DNA of 24,927 nucleotides from CAISDA01 sp050258555 (lineage in GTDB: Bacteria; Bacteroidota; Ignavibacteria; UBA10030; UBA8401). The stretch is taken from contig JBLMZA010000004.1 of the NCBI GenBank assembly GCA_050258555.1, positions 1 to 24,927 of the forward strand. Direction: 5' to 3'. The notes beneath the pieces are model-generated. The model saw nothing but the letters and a program-made list of their open reading frames with translations, did no database searches and had not been told where the DNA came from. Each line of letters begins with the position of its first letter. Within the stretch, counting starts at the first letter, position 1. The position numbers were made by a program, and so were the translations under genes. This document shows positions 10,101 through 17,736 of the stretch, one piece after another.

Positions 10101-10342
10101 ATCAATGCATACGTCCCGTCATCGCGCGTTGCGGTCCGGAGCGTATCGGCCGTGGGAATGTGGATCACCGTAATGTACGCGCCGGGAATCGGCTCGCCAT
10201 CGCTGCTGGTTACTCGTCCGGTGATTCCCGATAATCGGGATGTCTGCGCCGAGGCAGCGCAGGTGAAAGAAATGAGAAGTACGACTATCGCACGTGAGAA
10301 CCTTCCGCCCCTTCGAGTGCTTCCCAGAGTGGGCACGGACAT
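7121..10342 (-). CDS. TonB-dependent outer-membrane receptor, Oar-like with carboxypeptidase-regulatory-like domain
   Basis: 1073 residues. A basic N-terminus and hydrophobic stretch (about 14-33) form the signal peptide. About 38-125 is a carboxypeptidase regulatory-like beta-sandwich (I-T-G-R-V-T-S-S-D-G-E-P-I-P-G-A, then D-D-G-T-Y), the usual N-terminal extension of Bacteroidota receptors. A plug domain follows (D-I-Q-I-D-G-V-K, E-A-I-Q-E-V-Q, then G-G-A-F-D-A-V-T-K-S-G-T-N), then a long beta-barrel ending in a terminal Phe (R-Y-S-F), the recognition signal for outer-membrane insertion. The family takes up siderophores, metal complexes, oligopeptides or glycans with TonB energy; the ligand here is unknown. 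No SusD-like partner is adjacent. The stop of the RND pump gene lies 134 bases upstream, so it could share that transcript or use the weak promoter proposed in the gap. AGG seven bases before the ATG supports the start. Confidence 0.9.
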   Translation of the reverse strand: MSVPTLGSTRRGGRFSRAIVVLLISFTCAASAQTSRLSGITGRVTSSDGEPIPGAYITVIHIPTADTLRTATRDDGTYALMNLKIGGPYRVSVTHIGFAPQSREGLQLRASETVRFMFQLRERAFEGDEIVISGNRAEILSETTSGASVHVDREQMDLLPLPVESFEAASGLSPYIAGGSVLGRNPRYNDIQIDGVKYTDQFGMLRAQSRVAGISVSPISFEAIQEVQGKLSPFDVTRSGFTGGAFDAVTKSGTNVFQGSVFMDGMMGWTVGNNPEDSRKDMSDLADSRAGFQAGGPVEGIPAYYYVAAEFNRLDYPVDRVFDSQTAGATMFTIPSTSLRKLRRQLDSAYHYDMGGSDLVVLQRNAISLFARLDARLSDHHRASVRYNFFRTQADRAPDIPGVYAGYSVSNGVSSTHWLSAELSSMFGNEIASQTLLTFTARDFSSAILGKPFPFVDISYGGVSKQWTHFLFGSDGGAAGGWSREQVFGLQNTTSISMGEHTVTFGLQGELHRFDAFQLEDQYGRYLYGSAAFSPRQRPMEYQLRYVRPGVNDPGVEWRALQVGAYVQDEWMVSPLVRFSIGLRVDVPFFLDQPDENPIVHDLFMPLGYDLYTSRLPKTRPLLSPRMAFNFNPKGDRTAQIRGGFGVLTGRVPFIWLSNQFANTGLKYVHISENRLAPLFVGDPYNQPKPGQGSSLRERAEINMTDRNFVFPQVLRATVGMDFALPWNWVASFEAVFSYSLNEVDYKNINLKQAGTLNPQMSEDERPTYGVYASRNPGDPTVGGYWNYSRNSDNFTNVILLSNTKGGSSKNNTIQLQRKPDNDGLFFDIGYTFGYAKDVNSGISDQAYAQWKNNPAYDPNDPAIDYSAFDREHRIVAAASYRHEWKSGWAATIGAVYTGMSGQAFSYVYDGDINGDGENYNDLFYVPAKSTEYFFVDPDGFMLPFTDPTYRELMNWIAKDPYLSTHRGKVVERNGARMPWSHLVDLRMALHFPVSGGHNLELHCDIFNLMNLLNPANGIVWSTPANILPVLQVFDIDRIGRPMFRWAANGSAPLMPESLESRWRVRLGMRYSF

Positions 10343-10408
10343 GATTTTGCCTATCGGAAGATGAGAATGAGTCAGTGAGTGATGTATTGCGTTCCTGAAC
10401 GATACGCC

Positions 10409-10437
10409 AATATACCGTCCAATGGCAAAAGAAGCAA
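10409..10437 (-). promoter_or_regulatory. Possible promoter of the TonB-dependent receptor gene
   Basis: On the minus strand TTGCTT (10437-10432) and TATATT (10414-10409) are separated by 17 bp, about 65 bases before the receptor ATG. The -10 box is good and the -35 box is poor (three of six). If real, the receptor gene is not only read through from the efflux operon. No terminator hairpin is visible between the pump stop and this site. Confidence 0.3.
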
Positions 10438-10476
10438 GCCGCTGCGGTCCTGCATCACGGAGCCAGGCGCTTGTAA

Positions 10477-13400
10477 TCAGCTTTTCATCATCCGCAAAAA
10501 CGACGGCAGCACAACGAGCAGCAGCGGAAGAGCCGCGATCAACCCTCCAATGATGGCAATGGCAAGCGGCTGATGCATTTGCGCTCCCGTGCCGATGCCG
10601 AGGGCAAGAGGAAAAAGGGCGACGATCGCGCCCAGGGCTGTCATGAGCTTCGGTCTGAGCCTGGTTGAAATTGCATAGACGATCGATTCGTCCCTGCCCG
10701 ATTTCTCCCGTTTGACCTTAAACTGAAGGTATGTGAAGACTGAATTCTCCCCGATGATTCCGACAATCATGATCATGCCGGTATAGCTTCCAACATTCAA
10801 TGGAGTGCCGGTCAGATACAGCGCCAGCAGGCTGCCCGCGGTGCCGAGGATGGCAATGCCGATAACCAGAAGCGACACTTGTACTTCCTTAAACAGGACA
10901 AGGATGACGATGAATACCAGAAAGCACGATGTGAGCAGTATGAGCAGTAATTCGTTGAACGCCTGCTGCTGTTCCGAATACGCTCCGCCATACTCGATGC
11001 TCGTTCCGGGAGGAAGCACAATCCGGGAGGCAATGTTCTGTTGAATGTCCTTCAATGTGCTTCCAAGGTCCCGGTTATTCAGTCTTCCCGTCACGGCGAT
11101 CATCGGCTTCAGATTCTCCCGTTCGATTTCAGCCACGCCTTTGAGCAGTGTGATCCGGGCCAGTTCGCTCAACATCGTCGATTTCCCATCCGGAAGGATG
11201 ATCCGCTGGTTCTTCAATCCATCGATCGAAGACGGTCCGGAAGTCGATTCCATGAGCCGGATGTCAATCAGTCTGTTATTTTCCAGCACGGTGCCGACAA
11301 GATTTCCTTCTATTTTATTCTGGACTTCATATTGCAAGTCCGTCGGCGAAAGATTGTACTGTGCAAGCTTTGTCATATCCGGCTCAACGATCATCTCGGG
11401 TCCCGCGATGGTGATACCGTTGAACACATCGGCCGTCCCCTCGACGCCTTCGACCGTGTGCGCGACATCGGCGGCGATCGGTTTCAATGTTTCCTGCCGA
11501 TCGCCGAAGATCTTGACTTCGATCGGCTGCGTGGAACTCATCAGATCTCCGAGCATATCGCCGATGACTTGTCCGAAATCGATCTTTAAGGCAGGAACGC
11601 CCGATTCAATCTGTCCTCTGATGATATCTGCCACTTCCATGGTCGACTTCTGACGCGATTTCTTGAGCTGGATGAGGTAATCACCACGGCTGGGCTCGGT
11701 GATAAAAAATCCCATTTGTGTGCCCAGACGCCGCGAATAACTTTCGATTTCCGGCACATTATTCAAAATGGCATCGACTTTTTGAAGCATCCTGTCGCTT
11801 TCCTCCAGGGACGTTCCCGGAGGGCTGTCAAAATCGAGGACCAGCGATCCTTCATCCATGTCGGGCAGAAAACCGCTCGGCAGCCGCGGAAGAATCACAA
11901 GGGCGCTCAGCGCGAGCACGAGAGAAAACACGCCGGCAATCAACGGCCTCTTGATGAAGAATTCGACCCAGCGCCTTCTGGTGACGTCCTTCGGCGAGGA
12001 CCGGATCTCATGCCGTCGTCTTGAGAACACCAGGTAGACGACAGGCAGCCCGATCCATGTCACGACAAAGGAGCACACAAGCGTGATGATCATGGTGTTC
12101 GTCATGACCTTGAAGTACGCGCCGGCGACTCCGCTCATAAACACAAACGGGAAAAAGATCACAATCGTCGAAAGAGACGAGCCGACCATCGCCGGAAAGA
12201 GATACGCGATCGCGGCGCTCACAAGCCTGCTGCTGCCTTCCCCGGGATGTTCCTCATGCGTGCGGTGAATCTGCTCCACAACGACGATCGCATCATCAAT
12301 GATGAGTCCGATGGCAGCGGCGATGGCGCCGATCGTCATGACATTCAACGTATATCCTGCCGCATAGAGCACAAGAACAGTCAGCGAGAGCGTGAGGGGA
12401 ATCGTCAGCAGGACAACCGAACTCGCCTTGATGGAGCGCAAAAAAAGCACCGTCACAACGATGGCCAGTAACAGTCCTATCCACAGCACGTCCCGGAGAC
12501 TTCTGATGGCGGTAGTGACAAAATCGGCCTGATTATAGTACGGCTTCAGTTCCACTCCCTTTGGCAGGAGCCGATTGATCGCGTTGACACGGCTCTCGAC
12601 TTCGGAGGCGACGTTGATCAGATTGGCCTCCGGTTGTTTCAGCACGGCAAGCAGCGGGACATCCTTTCCGTTTGCATTGATCTTGACATACTCCTTCTTC
12701 TCCGCGATCTCAACATCTGCAATCTCTTTTATCTGTATGGCTCTCTGCGAGGGATTCTTGATGATCAGATTTTCGAGATCCTCCCTGGTCTTCACGGCCG
12801 CATCCGTGATGCTTAAGTAGAGCCTGTTGTAGTCGGATACGTAGCCATTGGAGGCGATGAAATTGCTTTGACGAAGGGCCGCGCTCACCGATTGAGGAGT
12901 CAGGTTCAGCGCACTCATCTTCTCGGGATCAAGCCTGATCTGATACTCCTTGGTTTTCCCTCCAATCACCGCTACGTCCGAGACGCCTTCGATTCTTGAA
13001 AGCTGCGGCTTCACGGTATACTCCGCAATCTGCCGAAGCTCGGTTGGCGACGCACCGTTGCCTTCGAGAGAATATCCCATGACCGGCAAAATCGACGGAT
13101 TCATCTTTTCAACCGTGATCGTCGTGCCGGAGGGCAGGTCTTGTTTGATGGCGTTGATCTGCGATTCGATTCTCTGCTTGCCCAGGTCGACATCAGAGTT
13201 CCAGTCCAGAAAGGCGGATATCTCGCAGCTGCCCCGGCTTGTCGTGCTTCGAAGCAGCTTCAGGTTCTGCACGCTCTTTACCGCCGCTTCAAGAGGGATC
13301 GTTACGGTCACCATCATTTTATCCGCGGGCTGCCGACCGGTTTCGGCGATGATCTTGATCTTGGGAAACGTAATATCCGGAAAGAGGCTCGTTTGGATAT

Positions 13401-13485
13401 GGATGAGCGCATACACTCCTCCGATCACCAGAAAGAGCAGCAGTGTCGCAATGGGGCTTTTATATGAAAGGTAGAACTGTTTCAT
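10477..13485 (-). CDS. RND-family efflux permease (AcrB/CusA type)
   Basis: 1002 residues, the usual size for the inner-membrane pump of a tripartite efflux system. TM1 is at about 11-30. The porter region starts with T-S-L-F-P-D-I-T-F-P-K-I. The second membrane block opens near 333, with the proton-relay acidic pair in TM4 (G-L-I-I-D397-D398-A-I-V-V-V-E). The second half repeats the pattern, with G-E913-N in the TM10 segment where drug pumps usually carry neutral residues. Glu at this position recalls heavy-metal pumps of the CusA type, but the rest reads more like the HAE/drug branch, so the substrate is left open. It ejects its substrate by proton antiport through the adaptor and TolC-type channel encoded just upstream. 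The start lies six bases past the adaptor stop, with AGG five bases before the ATG. Last gene of the efflux operon. Confidence 0.93.
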   Translation of the reverse strand: MKQFYLSYKSPIATLLLFLVIGGVYALIHIQTSLFPDITFPKIKIIAETGRQPADKMMVTVTIPLEAAVKSVQNLKLLRSTTSRGSCEISAFLDWNSDVDLGKQRIESQINAIKQDLPSGTTITVEKMNPSILPVMGYSLEGNGASPTELRQIAEYTVKPQLSRIEGVSDVAVIGGKTKEYQIRLDPEKMSALNLTPQSVSAALRQSNFIASNGYVSDYNRLYLSITDAAVKTREDLENLIIKNPSQRAIQIKEIADVEIAEKKEYVKINANGKDVPLLAVLKQPEANLINVASEVESRVNAINRLLPKGVELKPYYNQADFVTTAIRSLRDVLWIGLLLAIVVTVLFLRSIKASSVVLLTIPLTLSLTVLVLYAAGYTLNVMTIGAIAAAIGLIIDDAIVVVEQIHRTHEEHPGEGSSRLVSAAIAYLFPAMVGSSLSTIVIFFPFVFMSGVAGAYFKVMTNTMIITLVCSFVVTWIGLPVVYLVFSRRRHEIRSSPKDVTRRRWVEFFIKRPLIAGVFSLVLALSALVILPRLPSGFLPDMDEGSLVLDFDSPPGTSLEESDRMLQKVDAILNNVPEIESYSRRLGTQMGFFITEPSRGDYLIQLKKSRQKSTMEVADIIRGQIESGVPALKIDFGQVIGDMLGDLMSSTQPIEVKIFGDRQETLKPIAADVAHTVEGVEGTADVFNGITIAGPEMIVEPDMTKLAQYNLSPTDLQYEVQNKIEGNLVGTVLENNRLIDIRLMESTSGPSSIDGLKNQRIILPDGKSTMLSELARITLLKGVAEIERENLKPMIAVTGRLNNRDLGSTLKDIQQNIASRIVLPPGTSIEYGGAYSEQQQAFNELLLILLTSCFLVFIVILVLFKEVQVSLLVIGIAILGTAGSLLALYLTGTPLNVGSYTGMIMIVGIIGENSVFTYLQFKVKREKSGRDESIVYAISTRLRPKLMTALGAIVALFPLALGIGTGAQMHQPLAIAIIGGLIAALPLLLVVLPSFLRMMKS

Positions 13486-13491
13486 ATGCGC

Positions 13492-14424
13492 CTAATCCGA
13501 TTGCCGATGAATGATGATTTTGACCGTATCAGGCAGCCCATAGGCTCCGCCGGCAATGAACCGATCGTGCACATGGAAGACCGGCTGAATGATTTCAACC
13601 AGGCTGTCGGTTTCAATCCCCTTGATCACATTCCGTCGGACGGCAAGCGTATCGTTGATTGCCTGCATGGCCCAGAATTCCGTCTGTGTTTCGTTGGCGA
13701 GAATTGAAGCCTTGGGAAGCGCAACGGCCTTGTCTGTTTTCCTCACCGGCAGCTTCACAATGATATTCAGATTCGCGGGCAGTTCAGCAAACGGAGAGGG
13801 AAACAGGACATAGGTCTGCGTCTGATTTGCGGGATCGATTGCCGGAATCGAGTTCAGCACCTGCGCCCGGAGCCTTCTGCCATCAGGCAAGTGCATCACA
13901 AGGGTTGCGGCACGATGGACAAATTTGGCATATCGATACGGAACATTCATCATGATCCTGAGGGAGCGGGGATCGACGATCACGCCGAGCTTATCCCCTT
14001 CGGCAACAGCATTGCCCTCCTGGTAATCCAGCTCTTTCACGATTCCCGGCCTGTGGGCGTACACCCTCACGAAACCCGAGAACCGGCCGCCTCCAATATC
14101 GATCGATACAGTGTCGGCCGCACTGGATTCTTTTGTCCTCATCAGGAAAAGCGCCTCGCCTGCGCGTATGCGGTCGCCGGGATTTTTGTACCGCTTCACG
14201 ATCAGGCCGGCAAAACCTGCCCGCACTATTTCCTGGTTTTGATAGACCGTCACGGCGTTGAGATCGACATCTTCTTCCATCCCGGTGATGACAGGGCTTG
14301 TCAGAGTGACCTCAACGCCTTTCGCGTCCTGCGAAGCGGTATTTTCAGTATCGTTCTTCGCGCAGGCATTCAGGCCGATTCCTGTCATCAGGACCAGACT
14401 CATATACCGAATCAGACGATTCAT
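13492..14424 (-). CDS. Periplasmic adaptor (membrane fusion) lipoprotein of the RND pump
   Basis: 310 residues. The N-terminus ends in a lipobox (L-N-A-C21), so the protein should be anchored by lipid. Two half-lipoyl segments are visible, about 65-100 (A-G-L-I-V-K-R-Y-K-N-P-G-D-R-I-R-A-G-E) and about 120-155 (R-P-G-I-V-K-E-L-D-Y-Q-E-G-N). They are separated by only ~17 residues, too short for the long alpha-helical hairpin of classical adaptors. A beta-barrel and membrane-proximal region follow. It should join the RND permease to the TolC-type channel. The ATG lies one base after the channel gene's stop (TAACATG), so translation is probably coupled. Its place between channel and pump genes makes the role secure despite its small size. 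Confidence 0.88.
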   Translation of the reverse strand: MNRLIRYMSLVLMTGIGLNACAKNDTENTASQDAKGVEVTLTSPVITGMEEDVDLNAVTVYQNQEIVRAGFAGLIVKRYKNPGDRIRAGEALFLMRTKESSAADTVSIDIGGGRFSGFVRVYAHRPGIVKELDYQEGNAVAEGDKLGVIVDPRSLRIMMNVPYRYAKFVHRAATLVMHLPDGRRLRAQVLNSIPAIDPANQTQTYVLFPSPFAELPANLNIIVKLPVRKTDKAVALPKASILANETQTEFWAMQAINDTLAVRRNVIKGIETDSLVEIIQPVFHVHDRFIAGGAYGLPDTVKIIIHRQSD

Positions 14425-14425
14425 G

Positions 14426-15718
14426 TTACCAGTTCCAATAATTAAGGTGATTGATCATCTGCTCATAGGCGATATGCGTCTGTATCTCCTTCTTTTTCAG
14501 CTCCAGGTAATTCTTCTGGATTGTGAGAAATTCGATCATCGTCAGTTGCCCGTGCACCAGTTGGGAATGGGCAAGAGCGATGATCTGCCCATACTCCTGC
14601 AACTGCTCCGAAATCGCCTTTCGGCTGCGGGAATACCCCTCCAGCCGCGCCGCAATTTCAGATTTCTTGTTTCGAATCCGTACGTTCTGATTTTCCTTTT
14701 GCTCTTCGATGCCCCTGGCGGCTATTTCGGACTGCTGGCGCGCGATGCTTTTTTGATTGCCGTCGAAGAGACGGAGCGAAAAATTGACGCCGGCGCTCAT
14801 GCCGAACTTCCGTTCTATTCCCTGAAGCTCGATCGCATTGAGTCCGGCGTTGGCAAAAATGGAGACCTGGGGCAGATATTTCGTCTCAAGAACAGCCCGC
14901 TGCCCCGCAAGAAGCATGCTGTCCAATGCATACTGCCTGAGGAACCCGGATTCAGTGACGGCTGAAGACGGACTCAGCTCGACGTCCTTGAGACCGATGG
15001 TCGAAGAATCGACCAAACCGCACAGCGTGTTTAATTCAGAGAGAGCCGATTGATAGGAACCGGACGCCTCTTCAACGGCGATCCGCTCATTCGCCAGTTC
15101 GATCCGCAGAAGCAGATAGTCCGACTCTTTGGCCATGCCTTGAAGCATCAGCGAGCGTGTAATCGATACCTGCCGCGCCAATGTATCTGCCGACGCTTTG
15201 GCCAGCTCGTACAGCTGCTGCGCCTGAAGGCTGACAAGATACTGATCGGTGACATCGTGCTCCACCGTATGCCTTGTTACTTCAATCGCATTTTCAGCGC
15301 TGCCGATCTGCAGGCTCGTTTGGGCATCATAGGCGCCGAGCGTGCCGCCCGTAAACAGATTCTTCGACACATTGAGCTGTGCGGCATACAACCCGCCATT
15401 GGTGATTGACGCATCATAGCCGATGGCATTCGGCCCCGGATTGGAGGTTACCATGGGCGAATTGTTGAAGAAGGGGGCGAAAAGATAATTGGCCGTCAGC
15501 GAAACCTGGGGCCCGCTCAATTGGGCATTGTTCAGCGCTCTATCCAGATTTCTTGCCTGAATGGTATTGCTGCTTTCCTTGATCGACGGATTGTTCCTGA
15601 GGGCTGCCGCCACATAATACGGCAGATCGCTCTGTCCCATGGCGGCGCCCGAAAGGACGATCAGCAGCAACGACTGCCGGAGAAGCATGCGCATATCATT
15701 CATGGCCGTGATCTTCAT
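14426..15718 (-). CDS. TolC-family outer-membrane efflux channel
   Basis: 430 residues. The signal peptide comes after a short polar start. The mature part has the TolC pattern of two homologous halves rich in long Ala/Leu/Gln/Glu helices (for example Y-Y-V-A-A-A-L-R-N-N-P-S-I-K-E at the start of the first half and E-I-A-A-R-L-E-G-Y-S-R-S-R-K in the second). These form a trimeric beta-barrel and periplasmic tunnel in the family. The start is uncertain: the ATG at 15718 lies six bases past the PepSY-like gene's stop without a clear ribosome site, and in-frame ATGs at 15703 and 15694 would also leave a usable signal peptide. It forms an operon with the adaptor and pump downstream and the PepSY-like gene upstream. 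Confidence 0.9.
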   Translation of the reverse strand: MKITAMNDMRMLLRQSLLLIVLSGAAMGQSDLPYYVAAALRNNPSIKESSNTIQARNLDRALNNAQLSGPQVSLTANYLFAPFFNNSPMVTSNPGPNAIGYDASITNGGLYAAQLNVSKNLFTGGTLGAYDAQTSLQIGSAENAIEVTRHTVEHDVTDQYLVSLQAQQLYELAKASADTLARQVSITRSLMLQGMAKESDYLLLRIELANERIAVEEASGSYQSALSELNTLCGLVDSSTIGLKDVELSPSSAVTESGFLRQYALDSMLLAGQRAVLETKYLPQVSIFANAGLNAIELQGIERKFGMSAGVNFSLRLFDGNQKSIARQQSEIAARGIEEQKENQNVRIRNKKSEIAARLEGYSRSRKAISEQLQEYGQIIALAHSQLVHGQLTMIEFLTIQKNYLELKKKEIQTHIAYEQMINHLNYWNW

Positions 15719-15724
15719 AGTCGA

Positions 15725-16261
15725 TCAGTGTTCGTCTTCTTCTTTTCCCTCTTCTTCTTTTTCCTCTTTGTTCTTCGCACCGCGAAGTTCCTTCTTCACG
15801 ACGCTGCCATCGGTCTTCAGGACGATCTCCAGGGATTTCGCGCCTTTTTTCGCAATGACCTCGTAGCTGATCTCCCCGTTCTTCGTCAGTTTTTCGGCCT
15901 TCATGATCCTGCCGTGCGCAGATTCTTTCGACACGGATTGCTTCACCGCATCCGGTAATGCGCTCACGGCGATCTCCTCTTCAACTTCCGCAACTGTTCC
16001 ATCAGGCAGATACAGCACATCTCGTTTTGCCTTGCCGTCGATGCTTTCGATTTCATAGTATGTTTTTCCCTCCTCAGTTTCTTTGCCCGTGCCCTTAATG
16101 ACGGCGTGAGGATACGACTTTTTAAATGCATCCAGGACCGGTTGGGGAACGTTGGTGCGTGCGCTGGATTGTGTCGTCTGGGCCTGCGAACACAGAGAAA
16201 GTGCAGCAGTAAGGCCCACTATGACGACGGCGGATTTCGAAAGCAGATGGAGTGTTCTCAT
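15725..16261 (-). CDS. Secreted PepSY-like protein with a charged, Glu/Lys-rich tail
   Basis: 178 residues. A signal peptide (about 1-28) is followed by two PepSY-like beta-alpha-beta units: about 38-95 (V-P-Q-P-V-L-D-A-F-K-K-S-Y-P, then Y-Y-E-I-E-S-I-D-G-K, then Y-L-P-D-G-T-V) and about 100-158 (A-L-P-D-A-V-K-Q-S-V, then S-Y-E-V-I-A-K-K-G, then L-K-T-D-G-S-V). The last ~20 residues are almost all Lys and Glu, ending E-E-D-E-H, a possible cation-binding or electrostatic tail. Small PepSY-like proteins are common periplasmic companions of two-component systems, but no biochemical role is settled. It opens the efflux operon: AAGGTGA lies five to six bases before the ATG, the candidate response-regulator site is 56-88 bases upstream, and the TolC-type gene starts six bases after its stop. 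Confidence 0.85.
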   Translation of the reverse strand: MRTLHLLSKSAVVIVGLTAALSLCSQAQTTQSSARTNVPQPVLDAFKKSYPHAVIKGTGKETEEGKTYYEIESIDGKAKRDVLYLPDGTVAEVEEEIAVSALPDAVKQSVSKESAHGRIMKAEKLTKNGEISYEVIAKKGAKSLEIVLKTDGSVVKKELRGAKNKEEKEEEGKEEDEH

Positions 16262-16316
16262 TGTTTCACCTTTAAGTGATAGTTGATGATACGCGATGAA
16301 CTGTGGACAACAACTG

Positions 16317-16349
16317 AATATACACTGTGAAGATGAAAATAGAATGAAA
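16317..16349 (-). promoter_or_regulatory. Candidate response-regulator box and promoter of the PepSY-efflux operon
   Basis: On the minus strand two TTTCAT hexamers (16349-16344 and 16338-16333) start 11 bp apart, and 10 bp after the second lies TATATT (16322-16317) as a -10 box. No good -35 box is present; the repeats sit over that position. This is the layout of promoters activated by OmpR/PhoB-type regulators, which bind direct repeats one helical turn apart. The same element, with identical spacings, lies before the YncE-like gene at 19538-19570. Confidence 0.7.
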
Positions 16350-16365
16350 GCGAGCAGGAGCGAAC

Positions 16366-17736
16366 TTACAGCGGCAGATCGACGATGAACCGGGTTCCAT
16401 CTGCCTCGGTGCTCTCGACGGCGATCGAGCCCTGATGCATTTCAATAAACTCTTTCGCGATCGGCAGTCCCAGCCCATTGCCTTTTGCGACTGATTGCAC
16501 AGTCGTAGAACGGTAAAATCGATTGAAGATCATCGGCAGCTCCGACAGATCGATCTGGATCCCGAAATTCTGCACTGTGATACGCACCGCGGCCGCAGTT
16601 TTGATCATTTCAATCCTGATGATCGAATGAGGGAACGAGTACTTGACGGCATTATCTATGAGGTTGAGGAACACACTCCGCAATTTATCCTTGTCTGCCC
16701 GAATCTGCACCGGTTCGTCGATCTGAAGATCAAAGGTGATCTTCTTTTCCTCGGCGGCGCTCCGCATGAGCCGCACGCACTCGGTGACCAGATCGTCGAC
16801 GCACACATGATCGATCACCATCGCATTTTGCGAGGAATCCAGCCGGACCAGGGTCAGCAATGCAGAGGTGAGCTTCGTGAGGCTCTCGATTTCTGTGAGG
16901 GCCGTTCGGACGCTCTCTTTTTGCGAACGATCGGTAATTTCCCGATCAATCAATTCCAGTTCGCTCTGCAGCACCGTCAGCGGGGTCCTGATCTCGTGGG
17001 CAGCGTCGGCAATGAACTGTTTTTGGCTTTTCAGGTAGCGATCGATCCTGTCGAGCATCTCGTTCAAGGTGCTGCCAAGGATATGGATTTCATCTTTTTC
17101 ACGCGGCAACTCAAGCCTCGATTCCAGGCTCTTGGCGGAGATCCGGCGCGCCGTTTGCGCCATCGTCAGCACGGGCCGGAACGCCGTTTTGGCGATCAGA
17201 TACGCGGCACTGCCGGCAAGCAGAAGCGCAAGTGGGATCACGAGAAGGAAGACGAGCCAAAGTCGTTCAAGCGCCTGGTCCATCTCTTTCAGTGAAGTAG
17301 CTACCTGCAGCACGTAGAGCGTATCGCCATTGACTTCAACACCGGTGATCAACGATCGGTAATGTTCTCCTCTTGATATGGGGGAGGTGACCAAGACATT
17401 CTTCCCGCCGACCATCTCATTCCATCCCCCTGCCTGTCCGGTCAGCGAGTCAAACATTATTTTGCTTCCATGTCTGTCCACGAGAGACAGCCGCACATCC
17501 TGAAGTCCTTCGGCCTTGATCGAATTCACCTCAGCGATGTTGACGGCGCGTTCATCCGAGATCTGCTCTTCAAGCTCCGATTGCAGGATCGCGGAGTAAC
17601 TTTTCAAGCTGCTGTCGATCCGATTCAACTCATTATCATGGATCGTCCGATAGATAACGAACGCAAAGCCGACAAGGACCGTCCCGAACAGGAGTGTATA
17701 GGCAGTGATAATTTTCACTTTGATGGATAGTCTCAT
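16366..17736 (-). CDS. Membrane sensor histidine kinase
   Basis: 456 residues from the ATG at 17736; a longer in-frame reading to 17877 would run into the response-regulator gene. TM1 is at about 8-29 and TM2 at about 159-183. They enclose a ~130-residue periplasmic sensor region with no recognised fold. A HAMP linker (about 181-234) leads to the dimerisation domain with phospho-acceptor His247 in H-E-I-R-T-P-L. The catalytic domain shows an N box (N-L-I-D-N-A-V-K-Y-S), an F box (I-F-N-R-F-Y-R) and a G2 box (G-N-G-L-G-L-P-I-A-K). The G1 box reads Q-N-F-G-I-Q-I rather than the commoner D-N-G-x-G-I. Its start overlaps the regulator's stop by four bases (ATGA), so the pair is coupled. CusS-like in layout; the stimulus is unknown. 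Confidence 0.92.
   Translation of the reverse strand: MRLSIKVKIITAYTLLFGTVLVGFAFVIYRTIHDNELNRIDSSLKSYSAILQSELEEQISDERAVNIAEVNSIKAEGLQDVRLSLVDRHGSKIMFDSLTGQAGGWNEMVGGKNVLVTSPISRGEHYRSLITGVEVNGDTLYVLQVATSLKEMDQALERLWLVFLLVIPLALLLAGSAAYLIAKTAFRPVLTMAQTARRISAKSLESRLELPREKDEIHILGSTLNEMLDRIDRYLKSQKQFIADAAHEIRTPLTVLQSELELIDREITDRSQKESVRTALTEIESLTKLTSALLTLVRLDSSQNAMVIDHVCVDDLVTECVRLMRSAAEEKKITFDLQIDEPVQIRADKDKLRSVFLNLIDNAVKYSFPHSIIRIEMIKTAAAVRITVQNFGIQIDLSELPMIFNRFYRSTTVQSVAKGNGLGLPIAKEFIEMHQGSIAVESTEADGTRFIVDLPL

Noticed and set aside
16366..17736. Sensor kinase as inactive because its G1 box lacks the usual Asp
   Set aside because: Asn at this position occurs in many active kinases, and the His, N, F and G2 boxes are intact.
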